Of a stretch of 64,000 nucleotides of DNA, positions 23,726 to 33,846 are shown piece by piece. The DNA comes from Paenibacillus chibensis. Its GTDB lineage: Bacteria; Bacillota; Bacilli; Paenibacillales; Paenibacillaceae. The stretch's first letter is position 1, and each line of letters begins with the position of its first letter. Made by a program: the position numbers and the translations under genes. The stretch is taken from assembly GCF_004001045.1 (NCBI RefSeq), contig NZ_BIMK01000031.1, positions 1 to 64,000 of the forward strand. Reading direction: 5' to 3'. Below the pieces are notes generated by a model. That model ran no database searches. It worked only from the letters and a program-made list of their open reading frames with translations, and was not told the DNA's origin.

Positions 23726-26700
23726 TTAACGTTCCAGATTCGTCCCCGGGGTTAACATCCAACGCTGTCTCGGTTCGCCGGCTTTGGCATCGCTCAATTG
23801 AAGCTGCCCGTCGGCCGATACCTCCAGCGCCTTGCCGTTAAAGACGGAAAGGATCGTCGCATTTCCGCCCGAATCCGCCGTAACCTTCCACCGCTGGTTG
23901 TCGTAGCCCAGGTAATCGTAGAGCTGCAGCTTGTTTTGTCCGGTGTCGAGATCCAGTGCTTTGCCTCCCTTCGTCCGGATCGAAACCGATCCGTCCCCTG
24001 TGGGCACAAGCACCCACTGCTGATTGGAGGAGGCGTCCGGCGTGCGCACGGCGACCGGTTCGCCGTTTTGTGATTGCGCGGCATCGAGGGCCAGACGGGC
24101 GCCTGCATTGACGAAGCTTGTTTCGGTCAGACGGGCATCGGACATGCCGCTGACCTGCACATGCTGATAATACGCCTGTCCGCCGAACACGTTCACGCCG
24201 AATCTTCCTTCCGCGAACATGCCGTCATGGACGTCCGCGATTTGCTGTCCGTCGACCCAGGCAGCGATGTGGGGGCCGTCCGCCTGGATTTTCACATGAT
24301 ACGTCTCTCCGGGCTGAAGGAACCGCGGCAGCTTCGCCAGCACCTGGCGCTCTTCGAAGCGCCCATCCACCATGTAAAACAATCGGATCGCCTTTAAGCC
24401 CGGATCCAGATTGAAATAATAACCGCTGCGGCCGTCTTCGCTGGCGCGGAACAGGATCGAGCCTGCACCGCCGTTCTCGCCAAGCCGCATATCCGCCTCA
24501 TAAGTGAAATTCCCGGCGTGCGCAGCCGCCATGTAATTGGCATCGCTGGCATAGCTCCCCCGGATGCCCTGCTCCGTGACGACCCATTTCGCCGCTGCCG
24601 GACTCGCCTTCCAGCCGGTCAGATTTGTGTCGAATGTGCCGCTGGTGACGCGGACCGTCGCGCTTGCGGCAGCCTTACCGTTCGGCGTTGAAGCCGTAAT
24701 GACGGCTTCCCCCGCTTTTCGGGCCTGCACGACCGCATGCCCTTGTCCCGGGGAGGCGACGGCAGCGATATCCGGACGGCTCGATGTCCACTTAATCGGG
24801 CTAGATGCCGGATGCGCAGCGGTCGCATACGATGCGTATAGATCCTGCGCCTGTCCCTGGGATAGCTCCAGTTCCGCTTGATCCATGACGATTTCAGGGG
24901 AGGCGAAACCTTCTCTCCAAGTGTTCTGCAAGCCGTAGACCTGAAGGGACACCACCTTTACTTGGCCTTCCTTCGCGTAAAAGCTCATGCCTCTTCGGGC
25001 TGAATCCGGGAAAATAAGATCGGAGAACACGACCCGGCCGTCATTGCCGAATACCTCCACCGAGGATTCATCCACGAAAATCCGCAGCTTGATCCGGTTG
25101 TTCACCGGCGCAAGAGACGCCTCATGCCGGGTCGAAAACTGGCCCGAGAAATCGGTCGTTCCCGAGGCGGAGCGGTCGACGAACAATTGCCGGCTGCCCG
25201 GCTTGTACCCGATGACCGTTTGCTGATCCCCGCCTTGACGGAGCCGGAACCCGAACTCCGAGGCGCCCTCGTTTGCCGGGAGCTCGATTTCGGCTTCGAT
25301 TTCGTAAGCGCCCGAGGCCATTCCCTTCAAGATATTATCCGAATTCGCCGTGACCTTCCGATTCGCGATTTGCACCAGCGGGCTGCGAAGCGATGCCAGT
25401 TCGGCAATCGGCTGCTGATACATGCGGATACCTTCATCCGTCATTTTCAGCGAGACTTCCCTTGGAGTCGTCAGCTGCCCTTTCCAGCCCGCCGTCGGGA
25501 AGCTGAACGGATAATCCCAGTTCGTCATCCAGGCGAGCATGATGCGGCGGCCGTCCGGCATATCCGAGAACGACATCGAGGCGTAGAATTCCTTGCCAAC
25601 GTCCGTTCGCAGCACCTTCCCGGCAGGATTGTCATCGATGAATTTCCCTTCCGGGGTCACGTCGCCGATGAAATATTCCGCGTCCGAGCCCTGCGTCTTC
25701 GGATTGGCCCCGGTGCTGATCATGAGCACCCATTTGCGCTGGCCCGCAGCATCCACCGGGAGCTGGAACAGATCGGGGCATTCCCAGACGCCGCCGCGCA
25801 CGTAATCGCCGTAGCCGAAGTTATCCGTCAGCGTCCAATCGAGCAGATTGGACGAGGTGAAGAAACGGATATGGTCCCCGCCGGATACGACCATGATCCA
25901 GCGTCCGTTCGCTTCGTCCCGTACCACCTTCGGATCGCGGAAGTCCCAGCCGCCGGGATCATTCCCGTTTTTGCCGGGATTCTCAACAACAATTGGCCGG
26001 TCTTTGGCATACTGCCACGTCCGTCCATGGTCGTTGCTGTAGGCGAGGCCGATCTTTTGGTTGCCGTTCGGCAAATCCGGGCTGTAGGACGTGTAGTAGG
26101 CAATCAGCCCTTTCCCGCCCGCATTCCCGAACAGCCCCGAGGCGTTCGTGTTGTCGGCTACCGCGGAGCCGGACCATACATGGCCCAGGTCATTCCACGG
26201 GAGCGCGACCGGCAGCGCCTTCCAGTGCACGAGGTCGCGGCTGACCGCATGGGCCCACTGCCCCCCGTCCTGGTGAAAGAGATGGTATTCCCCGTCGAAA
26301 TACACAAGCCCATTCGGGTCGCTGGCCGAACCGCGAAGGGGACTGTAGTGATATTCCGGCCGGTAGGTTTCCGCGTAATACTCAGCAGCATCCTTCACGT
26401 ATGTATCCTGAAAATACGCCGTGCCCGCGTCCACCTTCATCCCGACGAATCCGCTCAGAAAGCTGCCATCCTTCACGTCAATTGCTGCCGGTTCATATCC
26501 GTCGACGAATACTTGAATCCGCTGGCCGGCCGCCTTGATTTCGAGATGATGCTTTGCGCCCGGAACGTTGGGATAGGTGTCCCCCGACGTGCGCAGAACG
26601 TTACCGTCTGCATTCCGCAGCTGCACGCCAATCCGGTCGCCTTGGCTAAACAGAACCGCAACGTAGCCTGTGGAGCCCTGCGCGTCCCCGCGGAACAAGA

Positions 26701-27514
26701 GGCCCGCAGAGGCTCCCTCTTGCAGCATGACATTTCCTTCATAGACACCGTCGGTGAGCCGGCTTGCGTGCATTTCCCAAGCGGCCTGCCCGCCCACGGC
26801 CGAGCCTTTCCAGCCCTTGAGGTCCGGCTGCCAGCTTCCTTTAGCTGCCGAAGCTGCCCCTATGTTACCGTTTAGGCTGCTGACCATGATGTTCTGGAAC
26901 AGCGCCGCACCGTCCCACACGTGAAGACCAAGCCGTCCCTTCTGATACGCAGAATCCCGGACGTCGATGACAGGCTGATAAGCGCTGCCCCAATAGACTT
27001 TCAGGCTGGAGCCTTCGGCCTTCACCTTCAAATGAACGATATCCCCGGACTTCATGGACACCGGCTTCTCCACGTTCAGCTTTCCTGCGCCCCCGGCGGC
27101 ATCCTTGAGCCGCAGCACGCCGGCATCCGGCACGATTTGCAGCATGTAGGAGGACCAGCCGTCCTCGCTGCTCCGAAACAGCAGCGACGCGTCCGGATGA
27201 GTGCCTGCTTGAACCATCACGTCCGCTTCATAGACGAAATCATCTGCTTGCGTGTCGGACATCGCGATCATATTTTCTTTCGGGTCCGAAGTTAGCAGCA
27301 GGCCGTCAGCCGTATTCTGTATGCCGCCCTTGCCCTGCATCTTCCACCCGCTCAAATTGGTCTGTACCATGCTCATGCCAGCCTCCTTTTGCTCCTTTGG
27401 CACCGGCTGCGGCTCGGCCGATACCCGCCCGACATCCGCCTGAAACGATAACGCCGCGGAAGCAGCCAAGAGGCCGCTTAAACATAATGAAAGGATTCCT
27501 CTTCTTGTCTTCAT
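23726..27514 (-). CDS. Secreted multidomain GH32 fructanase (levanase-like)
   Basis: A 1262-aa exported enzyme. The order is: signal peptide (1-34), two CBM66/LamG-like sandwich domains (about 50-375), GH32 propeller and C-terminal sandwich (about 385-875), a bacterial Ig-like domain (885-970), a third CBM66-like domain (975-1125) and a C-terminal ricin-type trefoil lectin with QQW and QRW repeats (1140-1262). GH32 catalytic motifs are present: SDPNG (nucleophile Asp), FRDPK and ECPDLF (acid/base Glu). SacC of B. subtilis has one GH32 plus one CBM66, so this is nearly double in size. It degrades levan or inulin outside the cell and is the last gene of the fructan locus. Confidence 0.88.
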   Translation of the reverse strand: MKTRRGILSLCLSGLLAASAALSFQADVGRVSAEPQPVPKEQKEAGMSMVQTNLSGWKMQGKGGIQNTADGLLLTSDPKENMIAMSDTQADDFVYEADVMVQAGTHPDASLLFRSSEDGWSSYMLQIVPDAGVLRLKDAAGGAGKLNVEKPVSMKSGDIVHLKVKAEGSSLKVYWGSAYQPVIDVRDSAYQKGRLGLHVWDGAALFQNIMVSSLNGNIGAASAAKGSWQPDLKGWKGSAVGGQAAWEMHASRLTDGVYEGNVMLQEGASAGLLFRGDAQGSTGYVAVLFSQGDRIGVQLRNADGNVLRTSGDTYPNVPGAKHHLEIKAAGQRIQVFVDGYEPAAIDVKDGSFLSGFVGMKVDAGTAYFQDTYVKDAAEYYAETYRPEYHYSPLRGSASDPNGLVYFDGEYHLFHQDGGQWAHAVSRDLVHWKALPVALPWNDLGHVWSGSAVADNTNASGLFGNAGGKGLIAYYTSYSPDLPNGNQKIGLAYSNDHGRTWQYAKDRPIVVENPGKNGNDPGGWDFRDPKVVRDEANGRWIMVVSGGDHIRFFTSSNLLDWTLTDNFGYGDYVRGGVWECPDLFQLPVDAAGQRKWVLMISTGANPKTQGSDAEYFIGDVTPEGKFIDDNPAGKVLRTDVGKEFYASMSFSDMPDGRRIMLAWMTNWDYPFSFPTAGWKGQLTTPREVSLKMTDEGIRMYQQPIAELASLRSPLVQIANRKVTANSDNILKGMASGAYEIEAEIELPANEGASEFGFRLRQGGDQQTVIGYKPGSRQLFVDRSASGTTDFSGQFSTRHEASLAPVNNRIKLRIFVDESSVEVFGNDGRVVFSDLIFPDSARRGMSFYAKEGQVKVVSLQVYGLQNTWREGFASPEIVMDQAELELSQGQAQDLYASYATAAHPASSPIKWTSSRPDIAAVASPGQGHAVVQARKAGEAVITASTPNGKAAASATVRVTSGTFDTNLTGWKASPAAAKWVVTEQGIRGSYASDANYMAAAHAGNFTYEADMRLGENGGAGSILFRASEDGRSGYYFNLDPGLKAIRLFYMVDGRFEERQVLAKLPRFLQPGETYHVKIQADGPHIAAWVDGQQIADVHDGMFAEGRFGVNVFGGQAYYQHVQVSGMSDARLTETSFVNAGARLALDAAQSQNGEPVAVRTPDASSNQQWVLVPTGDGSVSIRTKGGKALDLDTGQNKLQLYDYLGYDNQRWKVTADSGGNATILSVFNGKALEVSADGQLQLSDAKAGEPRQRWMLTPGTNLER

Positions 27515-27571
27515 TCGGTCGTTTCTCCCTTCTCATTTTCCAAGCAACCGCTTACAAAAAATCGAATATGT

Positions 27572-27597
27572 CACTCTTCCCCCGAAGAGGAAGAGTG
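27572..27597 (-). other. Hairpin between fructokinase and levanase genes
   Basis: A perfect 9-bp inverted repeat (CACTCTTCC/GGAAGAGTG) with an 8-base loop and no T-run. It may stabilise or separate the mRNA segments of the operon rather than terminate it. Confidence 0.4.
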
Positions 27598-27649
27598 GAG
27601 CATCCATGATACAGGGTGCCCGTAACGATTGATTCCGGTTAAAAGCGAT

Positions 27650-28534
27650 TTAAGCCAGCGACTCGCCCAGCGCTTTCAAGCCCAGCGCCAGTGCGCCGTA
27701 TAATCCGGCTTTGCCCCCAAGCCGCGGCGGAACGATATATTCCCCGATCCGCTCCGTAATTTCCTCCGCCTGGACGTAGCCGTTCAAATTCCGCGCCACC
27801 GCGTCGCGGATGAGCGGAAACAGCTGCGGCTGCTGCATGACGCCTCCGCCAAGGATCATCTTCTCCGGCGACAGCATCAGAATCGCGCCGGTGACTGCCT
27901 GAGCGATATAATACGCTGCGATTGTCCAGGCCGGATGATCCGGCGGCAGCAGATGTCCCTTGGCTTGCCAGCGCGCTTCGATAGCCGGGCCCGCGGCCAT
28001 CCCTTCCAGACAGTCGCCATGGTATGGGCATCCTCCCGGGTAAGAATCCTCCGGATGGCGCTTCACCGGCACATGGCCTCCCTCCGGGTGAACCAGGCCG
28101 TGAACGAGCCGTCCTCCGGCATACACGCCAACGCCGACGCCCGTGCCGATCGTATAATAGACGCAGCTGTCCAACCCTTTGGCTGCTCCCCATGCTGCTT
28201 CGCCGAATGCCGCAGCGTTGACGTCGGTGTCCCATCCGAACGGCACGTCGAAATGGCGGCGCAGCGTATCCAGAAACGGGTACTGGGCCCATCCCGGCTT
28301 GGGCGTGGTCGTTATAAAGCCGTATGTCGGGCTCTCCTTCCGGAGGTCCACGGGTCCGAAGGAGCCGATGCCGATCGCTTCCACCCGGTTCTTTTCAAAA
28401 TAGGATATCACTTGGGGCATCGTCCCCTCGGGATCCCCGGTCGGAAAGCTGATGCTGTCCTCCATCAAGCCCGATTCGTTCCCAACCCCGCAGACGAATT
28501 TGGTACCGCCTGCCTCTATGGCTCCGATCCGCAT
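27650..28534 (-). CDS. scrK: ROK-family fructokinase
   Basis: A 294-aa cytoplasmic sugar kinase. The N-terminal ATP motif is IGAIEAGGTKFVCGVG. Asp in DTDVNAA is the catalytic base, and TIGTGVGVGVYAGGRLVHG is the ROK signature. The zinc-binding residues appear in GHVPVKRHPEDSYPGGCPYHGDCLEG. This matches Bacillus YdhR/ScrK-type fructokinases. It phosphorylates fructose released by the neighbouring GH32 enzymes. CAGGAG lies 9 bases before the ATG. Confidence 0.92.
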   Translation of the reverse strand: MRIGAIEAGGTKFVCGVGNESGLMEDSISFPTGDPEGTMPQVISYFEKNRVEAIGIGSFGPVDLRKESPTYGFITTTPKPGWAQYPFLDTLRRHFDVPFGWDTDVNAAAFGEAAWGAAKGLDSCVYYTIGTGVGVGVYAGGRLVHGLVHPEGGHVPVKRHPEDSYPGGCPYHGDCLEGMAAGPAIEARWQAKGHLLPPDHPAWTIAAYYIAQAVTGAILMLSPEKMILGGGVMQQPQLFPLIRDAVARNLNGYVQAEEITERIGEYIVPPRLGGKAGLYGALALGLKALGESLA

Positions 28535-28609
28535 GTGTCGATGCTCCTGTCGTCATTTATTTCGTTTTCAGAATCCCTCGCCAACATCGGCTAAGCGATC
28601 CCTCATCAT

Positions 28610-30112
28610 TTATTCTGTTCGGTATTCTTTGTCCCTCGCCGGAACTGCTATCTCGTACAAGTCGAACATATCAAACGCCAGGCGTTTGTCATCCGTATGC
28701 AGTTCCAAGCCCTCCGCGCCAGGATGGGGATATATCAATTCCGTCAACACGATCTCGCCGCCATTGACGAACACTTCGACGGAGGACTTGTCAACGAAAA
28801 TCCGCAGGTCCAGGGCATCCCCTCCATCTCGGAGCGATGCCGCGTGCTTGCCTGCAAACGCCGGGTGAAAATCAATGGCGCCGGACCGGCTGCGATCCAC
28901 GTATACCTCCCCCGTTTCGGCGTTATAGCCTACAACCGTCTCCTGCCCCGCTCCGACTCTGACCTTGAAGGCGAAAGAACCAAGCGATTCCGTGAGCGCG
29001 GCACGGGCATGAATCTCAAATCCGTCCAGTTGAAGATCCGCCAACCGGCCGGAAATGTCCTGAGCCTCCGCATCCCGCAGCGTCATAACCGGCTTACGGT
29101 ACGCTTCGAGCTCCCGCACGGGCTGCTGGGTTAACATCGCCTCGCCGTTCACCTGCTTAAGCCGCAGTTCCCTGGCGATCGTCGTCGCTCCCCTCCAGCC
29201 GCCGGTAGGCGTCTGATTCGCATATTTCCAGTTGCTCATCCAGCCGATGAAGAGTCGTCTTCCGTCCGCCGCAGGAACGTCCGACCAGCTGACGCCCGCA
29301 TAATTGTCGCGGCCGTAATCCAGCCACCGGACCTGGCTTTGCGAGCACGCATCCGGCATGAAACGTTCACCGTCAAAGTCCCCCGTGAAATACTGGGTTC
29401 TTGAACCTTCCTCATAATCCGGGGCATCGCCGATGCTCACCAGCATCACCCATTTGCGGCTGCCCGGTTCTCCTTCGACGGGCAGCGGGAACAAATCCGG
29501 GCATTCCCAGACGCCCCCGTGAAAACCGATGCCCTCGCCGAACTCGCTCGCAAGCGTCCAGACTTTAAGATCCGGGGAACGGTACAGGCTGACGGATTGG
29601 CCGCAAGCCAGGATCATGACCCATTGCGACATCGGCTCATGCCAGAACACTTTGGGATCGCGGAAATCGATGTACGAGTCATGCCTAAGCACCGGATTCC
29701 CTGCGTATTTCGTCCAGGTTCTCCCTTGATCGGCGCTGTATGCGAGACTTTGGGTTTGGACCGGATGCTCCTCGCCGGGCACATCTAAATGATGGGTGAA
29801 TATTGCCACGAGTCCCGGCTTTCCGCCGAAAAAGCCCGTCGTATCATTCCAGTCGACCACGGCGCTGCCCGAAAAAATGGTGCCGTGCTCATCGGGCGCA
29901 AGCGCGATCGGAAGCTCCTCCCAGGCCACCAGATCCCTGCTTACCGCATGTCCCCAGTGCATCGGTCCCCAGGTGGTTCCTTGCGGATGATGCTGAAAAA
30001 ACAGGTGGTACTCTCCATTGAAATAAACCATGCCGTTCGGATCGTTCATCCAGTTGTGCCGCGGGGAAAAGTGATATGTCCCCCGTCTTTGATCTTGCAG
30101 CAGTACAGACAT
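28610..30112 (-). CDS. Intracellular GH32 sucrase (sucrose/sucrose-6-phosphate hydrolase)
   Basis: A protein of about 500 aa without signal peptide. GH32 motifs are WMNDPNGMVYFNGEYHLFFQ (nucleophile Asp), FRDPKVF and ECPDLFPL (acid/base Glu), followed by the C-terminal sandwich with IFVDKSSVEVFVNGG. The start at 30112 is chosen because AAGGAG precedes it by 8 bases; the longer frame reads into the intergenic hairpin. As the transport gene nearby is an ABC importer rather than a PTS, free sucrose or short fructans are the likely substrates. It follows the binding-protein gene and precedes fructokinase. Confidence 0.9.
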   Translation of the reverse strand: MSVLLQDQRRGTYHFSPRHNWMNDPNGMVYFNGEYHLFFQHHPQGTTWGPMHWGHAVSRDLVAWEELPIALAPDEHGTIFSGSAVVDWNDTTGFFGGKPGLVAIFTHHLDVPGEEHPVQTQSLAYSADQGRTWTKYAGNPVLRHDSYIDFRDPKVFWHEPMSQWVMILACGQSVSLYRSPDLKVWTLASEFGEGIGFHGGVWECPDLFPLPVEGEPGSRKWVMLVSIGDAPDYEEGSRTQYFTGDFDGERFMPDACSQSQVRWLDYGRDNYAGVSWSDVPAADGRRLFIGWMSNWKYANQTPTGGWRGATTIARELRLKQVNGEAMLTQQPVRELEAYRKPVMTLRDAEAQDISGRLADLQLDGFEIHARAALTESLGSFAFKVRVGAGQETVVGYNAETGEVYVDRSRSGAIDFHPAFAGKHAASLRDGGDALDLRIFVDKSSVEVFVNGGEIVLTELIYPHPGAEGLELHTDDKRLAFDMFDLYEIAVPARDKEYRTE

Positions 30113-30140
30113 TCGATAAACTCCTTCATATGGGGATTGG

Positions 30141-30190
30141 ACGGACCCGGCCGCGATTCGCGCACATAGGCGGTCCGCAGCCGGGTCCGT
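30141..30190 (-). terminator. Hairpin between binding-protein and sucrase genes
   Basis: A perfect 11-bp inverted repeat, ACGGACCCGGC (30141-30151) and GCCGGGTCCGT (30180-30190), with a smaller inner stem. A T-run follows only on the plus strand, so on the operon strand it may be an mRNA-processing or attenuation hairpin rather than a full terminator. Confidence 0.5.
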
Positions 30191-30203
30191 TTTCGTATTC
30201 TCT

Positions 30204-31799
30204 TTATTGGGCGTTGCGGTCATAACCCGACTGCTTGATTTTGAGCCATTCCTGCAGCCCCAAGCGGTTCAGCTCCTTCAGGTACGCATCCCACTCCTGA
30301 TCGATTTTCCCGTTTTGATACCATTCTGTGCGTTTTCGTTCCACGTAAGCGAACATATCCGTTTGAATTGTCGAAAGCCGGTCGAGCTCATCGATGGAGA
30401 AGAACACGTTCGGGTAATTGTTTTTCGCCTTCATATGCGGCACCATCACGTCCTTCAGCAGCTTCAGGCGCCATGCCGCGTCGTCCGGCATTGTAGTATA
30501 CTTGCCGTAATAGCTGTTCAGAATTGCCAGCGGGCCGGCGATGCTCGTTTTTTGCCGCAGCTCGACCGGAGCTGTTCCTTCAAGCGGCAGATGCTTCAGC
30601 ATGCCTTTCGCTTCGTCGAATTCGAAAATGTTTTGCTGTTTGTCATCCCCGTAAGTGCCCCAGTTGTCCTGAACGGATTGCAGCGGATCGTACAGCTGAT
30701 CGGCCCATTTCGCCGTTTCTTCGGGATGCTTGTTGGTGCTGGTGATGACCATACGGCCGCGGTCCAGTCCGATGCCGTTCGTCCGGGTCACATTCACTTC
30801 GCCGCTCGGTCCCGCAAGCGGAGGCATCAGATCATACTTGTCGTTGCTGCCGGTAATGTTCGCCTTATCCCACGTGAAGTATAGTCCGTAGCGGTCGTCT
30901 TTGCCCTTGGCCAAATACGTGTTCCAGTCCTGCTGGAAGGACTCGATGTCGATCAATCCCTCTTGGTACAGCTCGTGAATGTATTTGACCGCGTCTTTGT
31001 AGCCGTCCTGGGACGCCGTGAATACGACCTTCCCGTCGTCGGTCACGACCGTATGGTCCCAATTCTCGCCCAGGCCGAAGGAGGCGTACAGGAACGCCAA
31101 ATCCTCGCCGCCCGGCTTATTGATGAAGGACAGCGGAATTTCGTCCGCCTTGCCGTTGCCGTTCGGGTCCTGCGTCTTGAAGGCGATCAGCACCTTTTTC
31201 AGCTCATCCGTCGTCTTCGGCATTTCAAGTCCGAGCTTTTTCAGCCATTCGACGTTAATCCACGGCAGATCGTCCACCGCTTGAATCCGCTCTTTGCCGG
31301 AACCGAGCTCCTCGATCCAAGGAAAAGAGTAAATATGGCCGTCCGGGGCGGTAATCATCGACTTGTATTCCGGAGCCTGCTCCAGCACCTTTTTGAAATT
31401 CGGCATATTCTTCTCGATCAGGTCATCCAGCGGAATGATCGCCCCGTCTTTGGCCAGCTTCAACAGATCATAGTCGCCGTAGCCTGCGTCGAACACCGCA
31501 TCGGGCAAGTCTCCGCTCGCCATGGCCAGATTGCGCTTTTCCGCGAAAACGTCATTGGTGTAATTGGTCCATTTGATGTGGACGCCCGTTTTCTCTTCCA
31601 GCCTTTTATTGATCAGCTTGTCGTTCGGATCGGCCGGGGCCAGCGGCGAGCTTTGCGTCAGGAAGTTCAAGGTTAATTTGCCGTCCTTCGATACCTCGTC
31701 CGTCTTGCCTCCTCCGCAGCCGGAGAGCAGCAGCAGCGCTGCCAGAGCGGACAGCGAAACGGCTTTGCCCGCGGTTTTCTTTGTCTGTAATCTTTTCAT
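30204..31799 (-). CDS. ABC transporter substrate-binding lipoprotein, LipO type
   Basis: A protein of about 531 aa. The lipobox is LLLSGCGGG. The large-type solute-binding fold has TQSSPLAPADPNDKLINKRLEEKTGVHIKW near the start, DPNGNGKADEIPLS and a C-terminal EWDAYLKELNRLGLQEWLKIKQ. These features are typical of the LplA/LipO group found with LplB/LplC permeases in Paenibacillus. The start at 31799 lies behind GGAGGT. It probably binds fructo-oligosaccharides or sucrose, given the downstream GH32 and fructokinase genes. Confidence 0.88.
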   Translation of the reverse strand: MKRLQTKKTAGKAVSLSALAALLLLSGCGGGKTDEVSKDGKLTLNFLTQSSPLAPADPNDKLINKRLEEKTGVHIKWTNYTNDVFAEKRNLAMASGDLPDAVFDAGYGDYDLLKLAKDGAIIPLDDLIEKNMPNFKKVLEQAPEYKSMITAPDGHIYSFPWIEELGSGKERIQAVDDLPWINVEWLKKLGLEMPKTTDELKKVLIAFKTQDPNGNGKADEIPLSFINKPGGEDLAFLYASFGLGENWDHTVVTDDGKVVFTASQDGYKDAVKYIHELYQEGLIDIESFQQDWNTYLAKGKDDRYGLYFTWDKANITGSNDKYDLMPPLAGPSGEVNVTRTNGIGLDRGRMVITSTNKHPEETAKWADQLYDPLQSVQDNWGTYGDDKQQNIFEFDEAKGMLKHLPLEGTAPVELRQKTSIAGPLAILNSYYGKYTTMPDDAAWRLKLLKDVMVPHMKAKNNYPNVFFSIDELDRLSTIQTDMFAYVERKRTEWYQNGKIDQEWDAYLKELNRLGLQEWLKIKQSGYDRNAQ

Positions 31800-31893
31800 C
31801 ACGATGACCTCCATTATTTATACGATCTTCATTGCAACGAAAAACCAGCCTTGCGAGAAAATGAATGATGGCTATGTATGTTCAGGGGGCGGC

Positions 31894-32787
31894 CTATTTC
31901 AGGGAACCCACCATCACACCTTTTTCGAAATATTTCTGGAAGAACGGGTACATTACGAGCAGCGGCAGACTGGAGATGACGATCGCCGAATATTTGATCA
32001 TCTCCGACAGGCGCTTCAGCTCGTTCATGGCCAATTGATCGCTGATCATGCCCGGCGCGGCCTGGTTTTGAATGAGGATGGAGCGCAGGACGAGCTGCAG
32101 CGGATGGAGCTTCGCATCCTCCAAATAGATCATGGCGTCGAAATAGGAGTTCCACTGCCCGACGAACGCATACAGCGCCAGCACGAAGATGATCGGTTTG
32201 GACAAAGGCAGGACGATCCGCACGAAGATCCCCGCATCCGTAGCGCCGTCGACATTCGCAGCCTCCTTCAGCTCCTTGGGCACGCCCTTGAAGAACGTTC
32301 TGGACAAAATGATGTTCCATACGTTGACGGCGCCAGGAATGATAATCGCCCACACCGTGTTCAGCATGTGGAGGTTGCGGACCAGCAAATACGTCGGAAT
32401 CAGGCCGCCCCCGAAAAACATCGTGATGATGAAAAGCGTCATGAAGAACCCGCGTCCCGCCAGCCGTTCCTCCGACAGCGCATACCCTGCGCACACCGAT
32501 ACCGCGACGGTTACGAACGCAAAGGCGGCGGAGTAAAACACCGAGTTGAAAAATCCGCGGACCATCGCCGGGTTAGACAAAATCTTCCTGTACCCCTCAA
32601 GGCTCCAGTCGGAGATCCGGAAGGAAAGCCCCTTGTTCAGCAGCACGGTCGGGTCCATGAACGAAGCGACCACGATATACACGAGCGGCACGACAACGAT
32701 GAGTACAGCCAGCGTGAGAAAAATAACATTCAACGCCAGCAGGAAACGGTCGAGCCCGGAATGCTTGACAGCCATATTTGGATACAC
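31894..32787 (-). CDS. Carbohydrate ABC transporter permease, LplC type
   Basis: A 297-aa permease with six membrane helices. The EAA loop reads KELKEAANVDGATDAGIFVRIVLPL, and the C-terminus YPFFQKYFEKGVMVGSLK is diagnostic of LplC/YtcP permeases. It is 7 bp downstream of its LplB-type partner. The ATPase is not encoded in the cluster and is probably a shared MsmX-like subunit (family knowledge). Confidence 0.92.
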   Translation of the reverse strand: MYPNMAVKHSGLDRFLLALNVIFLTLAVLIVVVPLVYIVVASFMDPTVLLNKGLSFRISDWSLEGYRKILSNPAMVRGFFNSVFYSAAFAFVTVAVSVCAGYALSEERLAGRGFFMTLFIITMFFGGGLIPTYLLVRNLHMLNTVWAIIIPGAVNVWNIILSRTFFKGVPKELKEAANVDGATDAGIFVRIVLPLSKPIIFVLALYAFVGQWNSYFDAMIYLEDAKLHPLQLVLRSILIQNQAAPGMISDQLAMNELKRLSEMIKYSAIVISSLPLLVMYPFFQKYFEKGVMVGSLK

Positions 32788-32794
32788 TTCCTTT

Positions 32795-33757
32795 CTAGTA
32801 GAGACCTTCGCCTTCGTTCAGTTTTTTGACGATAACGTTCACGGTCAGCAGCAAAATGACGTTGATGACGGAGTTGAACAATCCGACCGCCGCGGAATAC
32901 GCGTAATCCCCCGATTGCAAACCGACCTTGTACACGTAGGTGGCAATGATTTCTGATGCGGGCAGGTTCATCGAGGTCTGCATCAGATACGCCTTTTCGA
33001 AGCCGATGGACATGATACCTCCCGCCGCCAGGATGAACACGATTGCCATGATCGGCCGGATCGTCGGAAGATCGATGTTTCGGATCCGCTGCAGCAGATT
33101 CGCCCCATCCAGGCTTGCCGCATGATGCAGCTCCGGATCGACATTGGCGAGCGCGGCAACGTAGATGATCGATGCCCAGCCCGCTCCCTGCCAAATATCC
33201 GACAGAATGTATATCCAGCGGAAATACCCCGGCTCGGACATGAACATCAGCGGCTTGCCCGTGAAATGCATCATGATCTGATTGACCGGTCCGGTCGGCG
33301 ACAAAAAGATGAACAGCATGCCGACAATGACGACGACCGAAATGAAGTTCGGGGCATACAAAAAGAGCTGGACGTTCTTTTTTACCGCCGTCTTCCGGAC
33401 CTGGTTCAGCATCAGCGCCAGCAGGATCGGCACCGGAAAGCTGAAGATAAGGCCCAGGAAGCTCAATTTAAGCGTATTCATAAAAATAACGTCGAAATTG
33501 GGCGAGTACAAAAACTTCTCGAAATGCTTCAGCCCCACCCACGGACTTCCCATAATGCCCCGGATCGGGCTGAAATCCTTGAAAGCGATGATGGCGCCGT
33601 ACATGGGGACATATTTGAATATCAGGGTCAGGATCAATGCCGGAGCGAGCAGGATGTACAAAAAGTAGTTCTTTTTCAGAAAATCGAGCATGCGCCCCGC
33701 CGAGCTCCTCCGTTTAAGCACCGCTGCCCGTTGATCGACTTTAACTGTGTTTTCCAA
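32795..33757 (-). CDS. Carbohydrate ABC transporter permease, LplB type
   Basis: A permease of about 320 aa with six helices, PMYGAIIAFKDFSPIRGIMGSPWVGLKHFEKF near the start and the EAA-like HHAASLDGANLLQRIRNIDLPTIRP. This is characteristic of LplB/YteP. The start is placed at a TTG (33757), because GGAGG lies just upstream and the 20 preceding codons would overlap that site. It is the first gene of the fructan operon, reading from the promoter at 33847-33875. Confidence 0.9.
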   Translation of the reverse strand: MENTVKVDQRAAVLKRRSSAGRMLDFLKKNYFLYILLAPALILTLIFKYVPMYGAIIAFKDFSPIRGIMGSPWVGLKHFEKFLYSPNFDVIFMNTLKLSFLGLIFSFPVPILLALMLNQVRKTAVKKNVQLFLYAPNFISVVVIVGMLFIFLSPTGPVNQIMMHFTGKPLMFMSEPGYFRWIYILSDIWQGAGWASIIYVAALANVDPELHHAASLDGANLLQRIRNIDLPTIRPIMAIVFILAAGGIMSIGFEKAYLMQTSMNLPASEIIATYVYKVGLQSGDYAYSAAVGLFNSVINVILLLTVNVIVKKLNEGEGLY

Positions 33758-33846
33758 ACCGTAACCTCCATTCTTACCGTGAAAGTTGAGCATGCGCGTG
33801 ACGGAAAAGGCTTTCATTTCCCCTTAACGTTTACCGCCGCTTTTAC

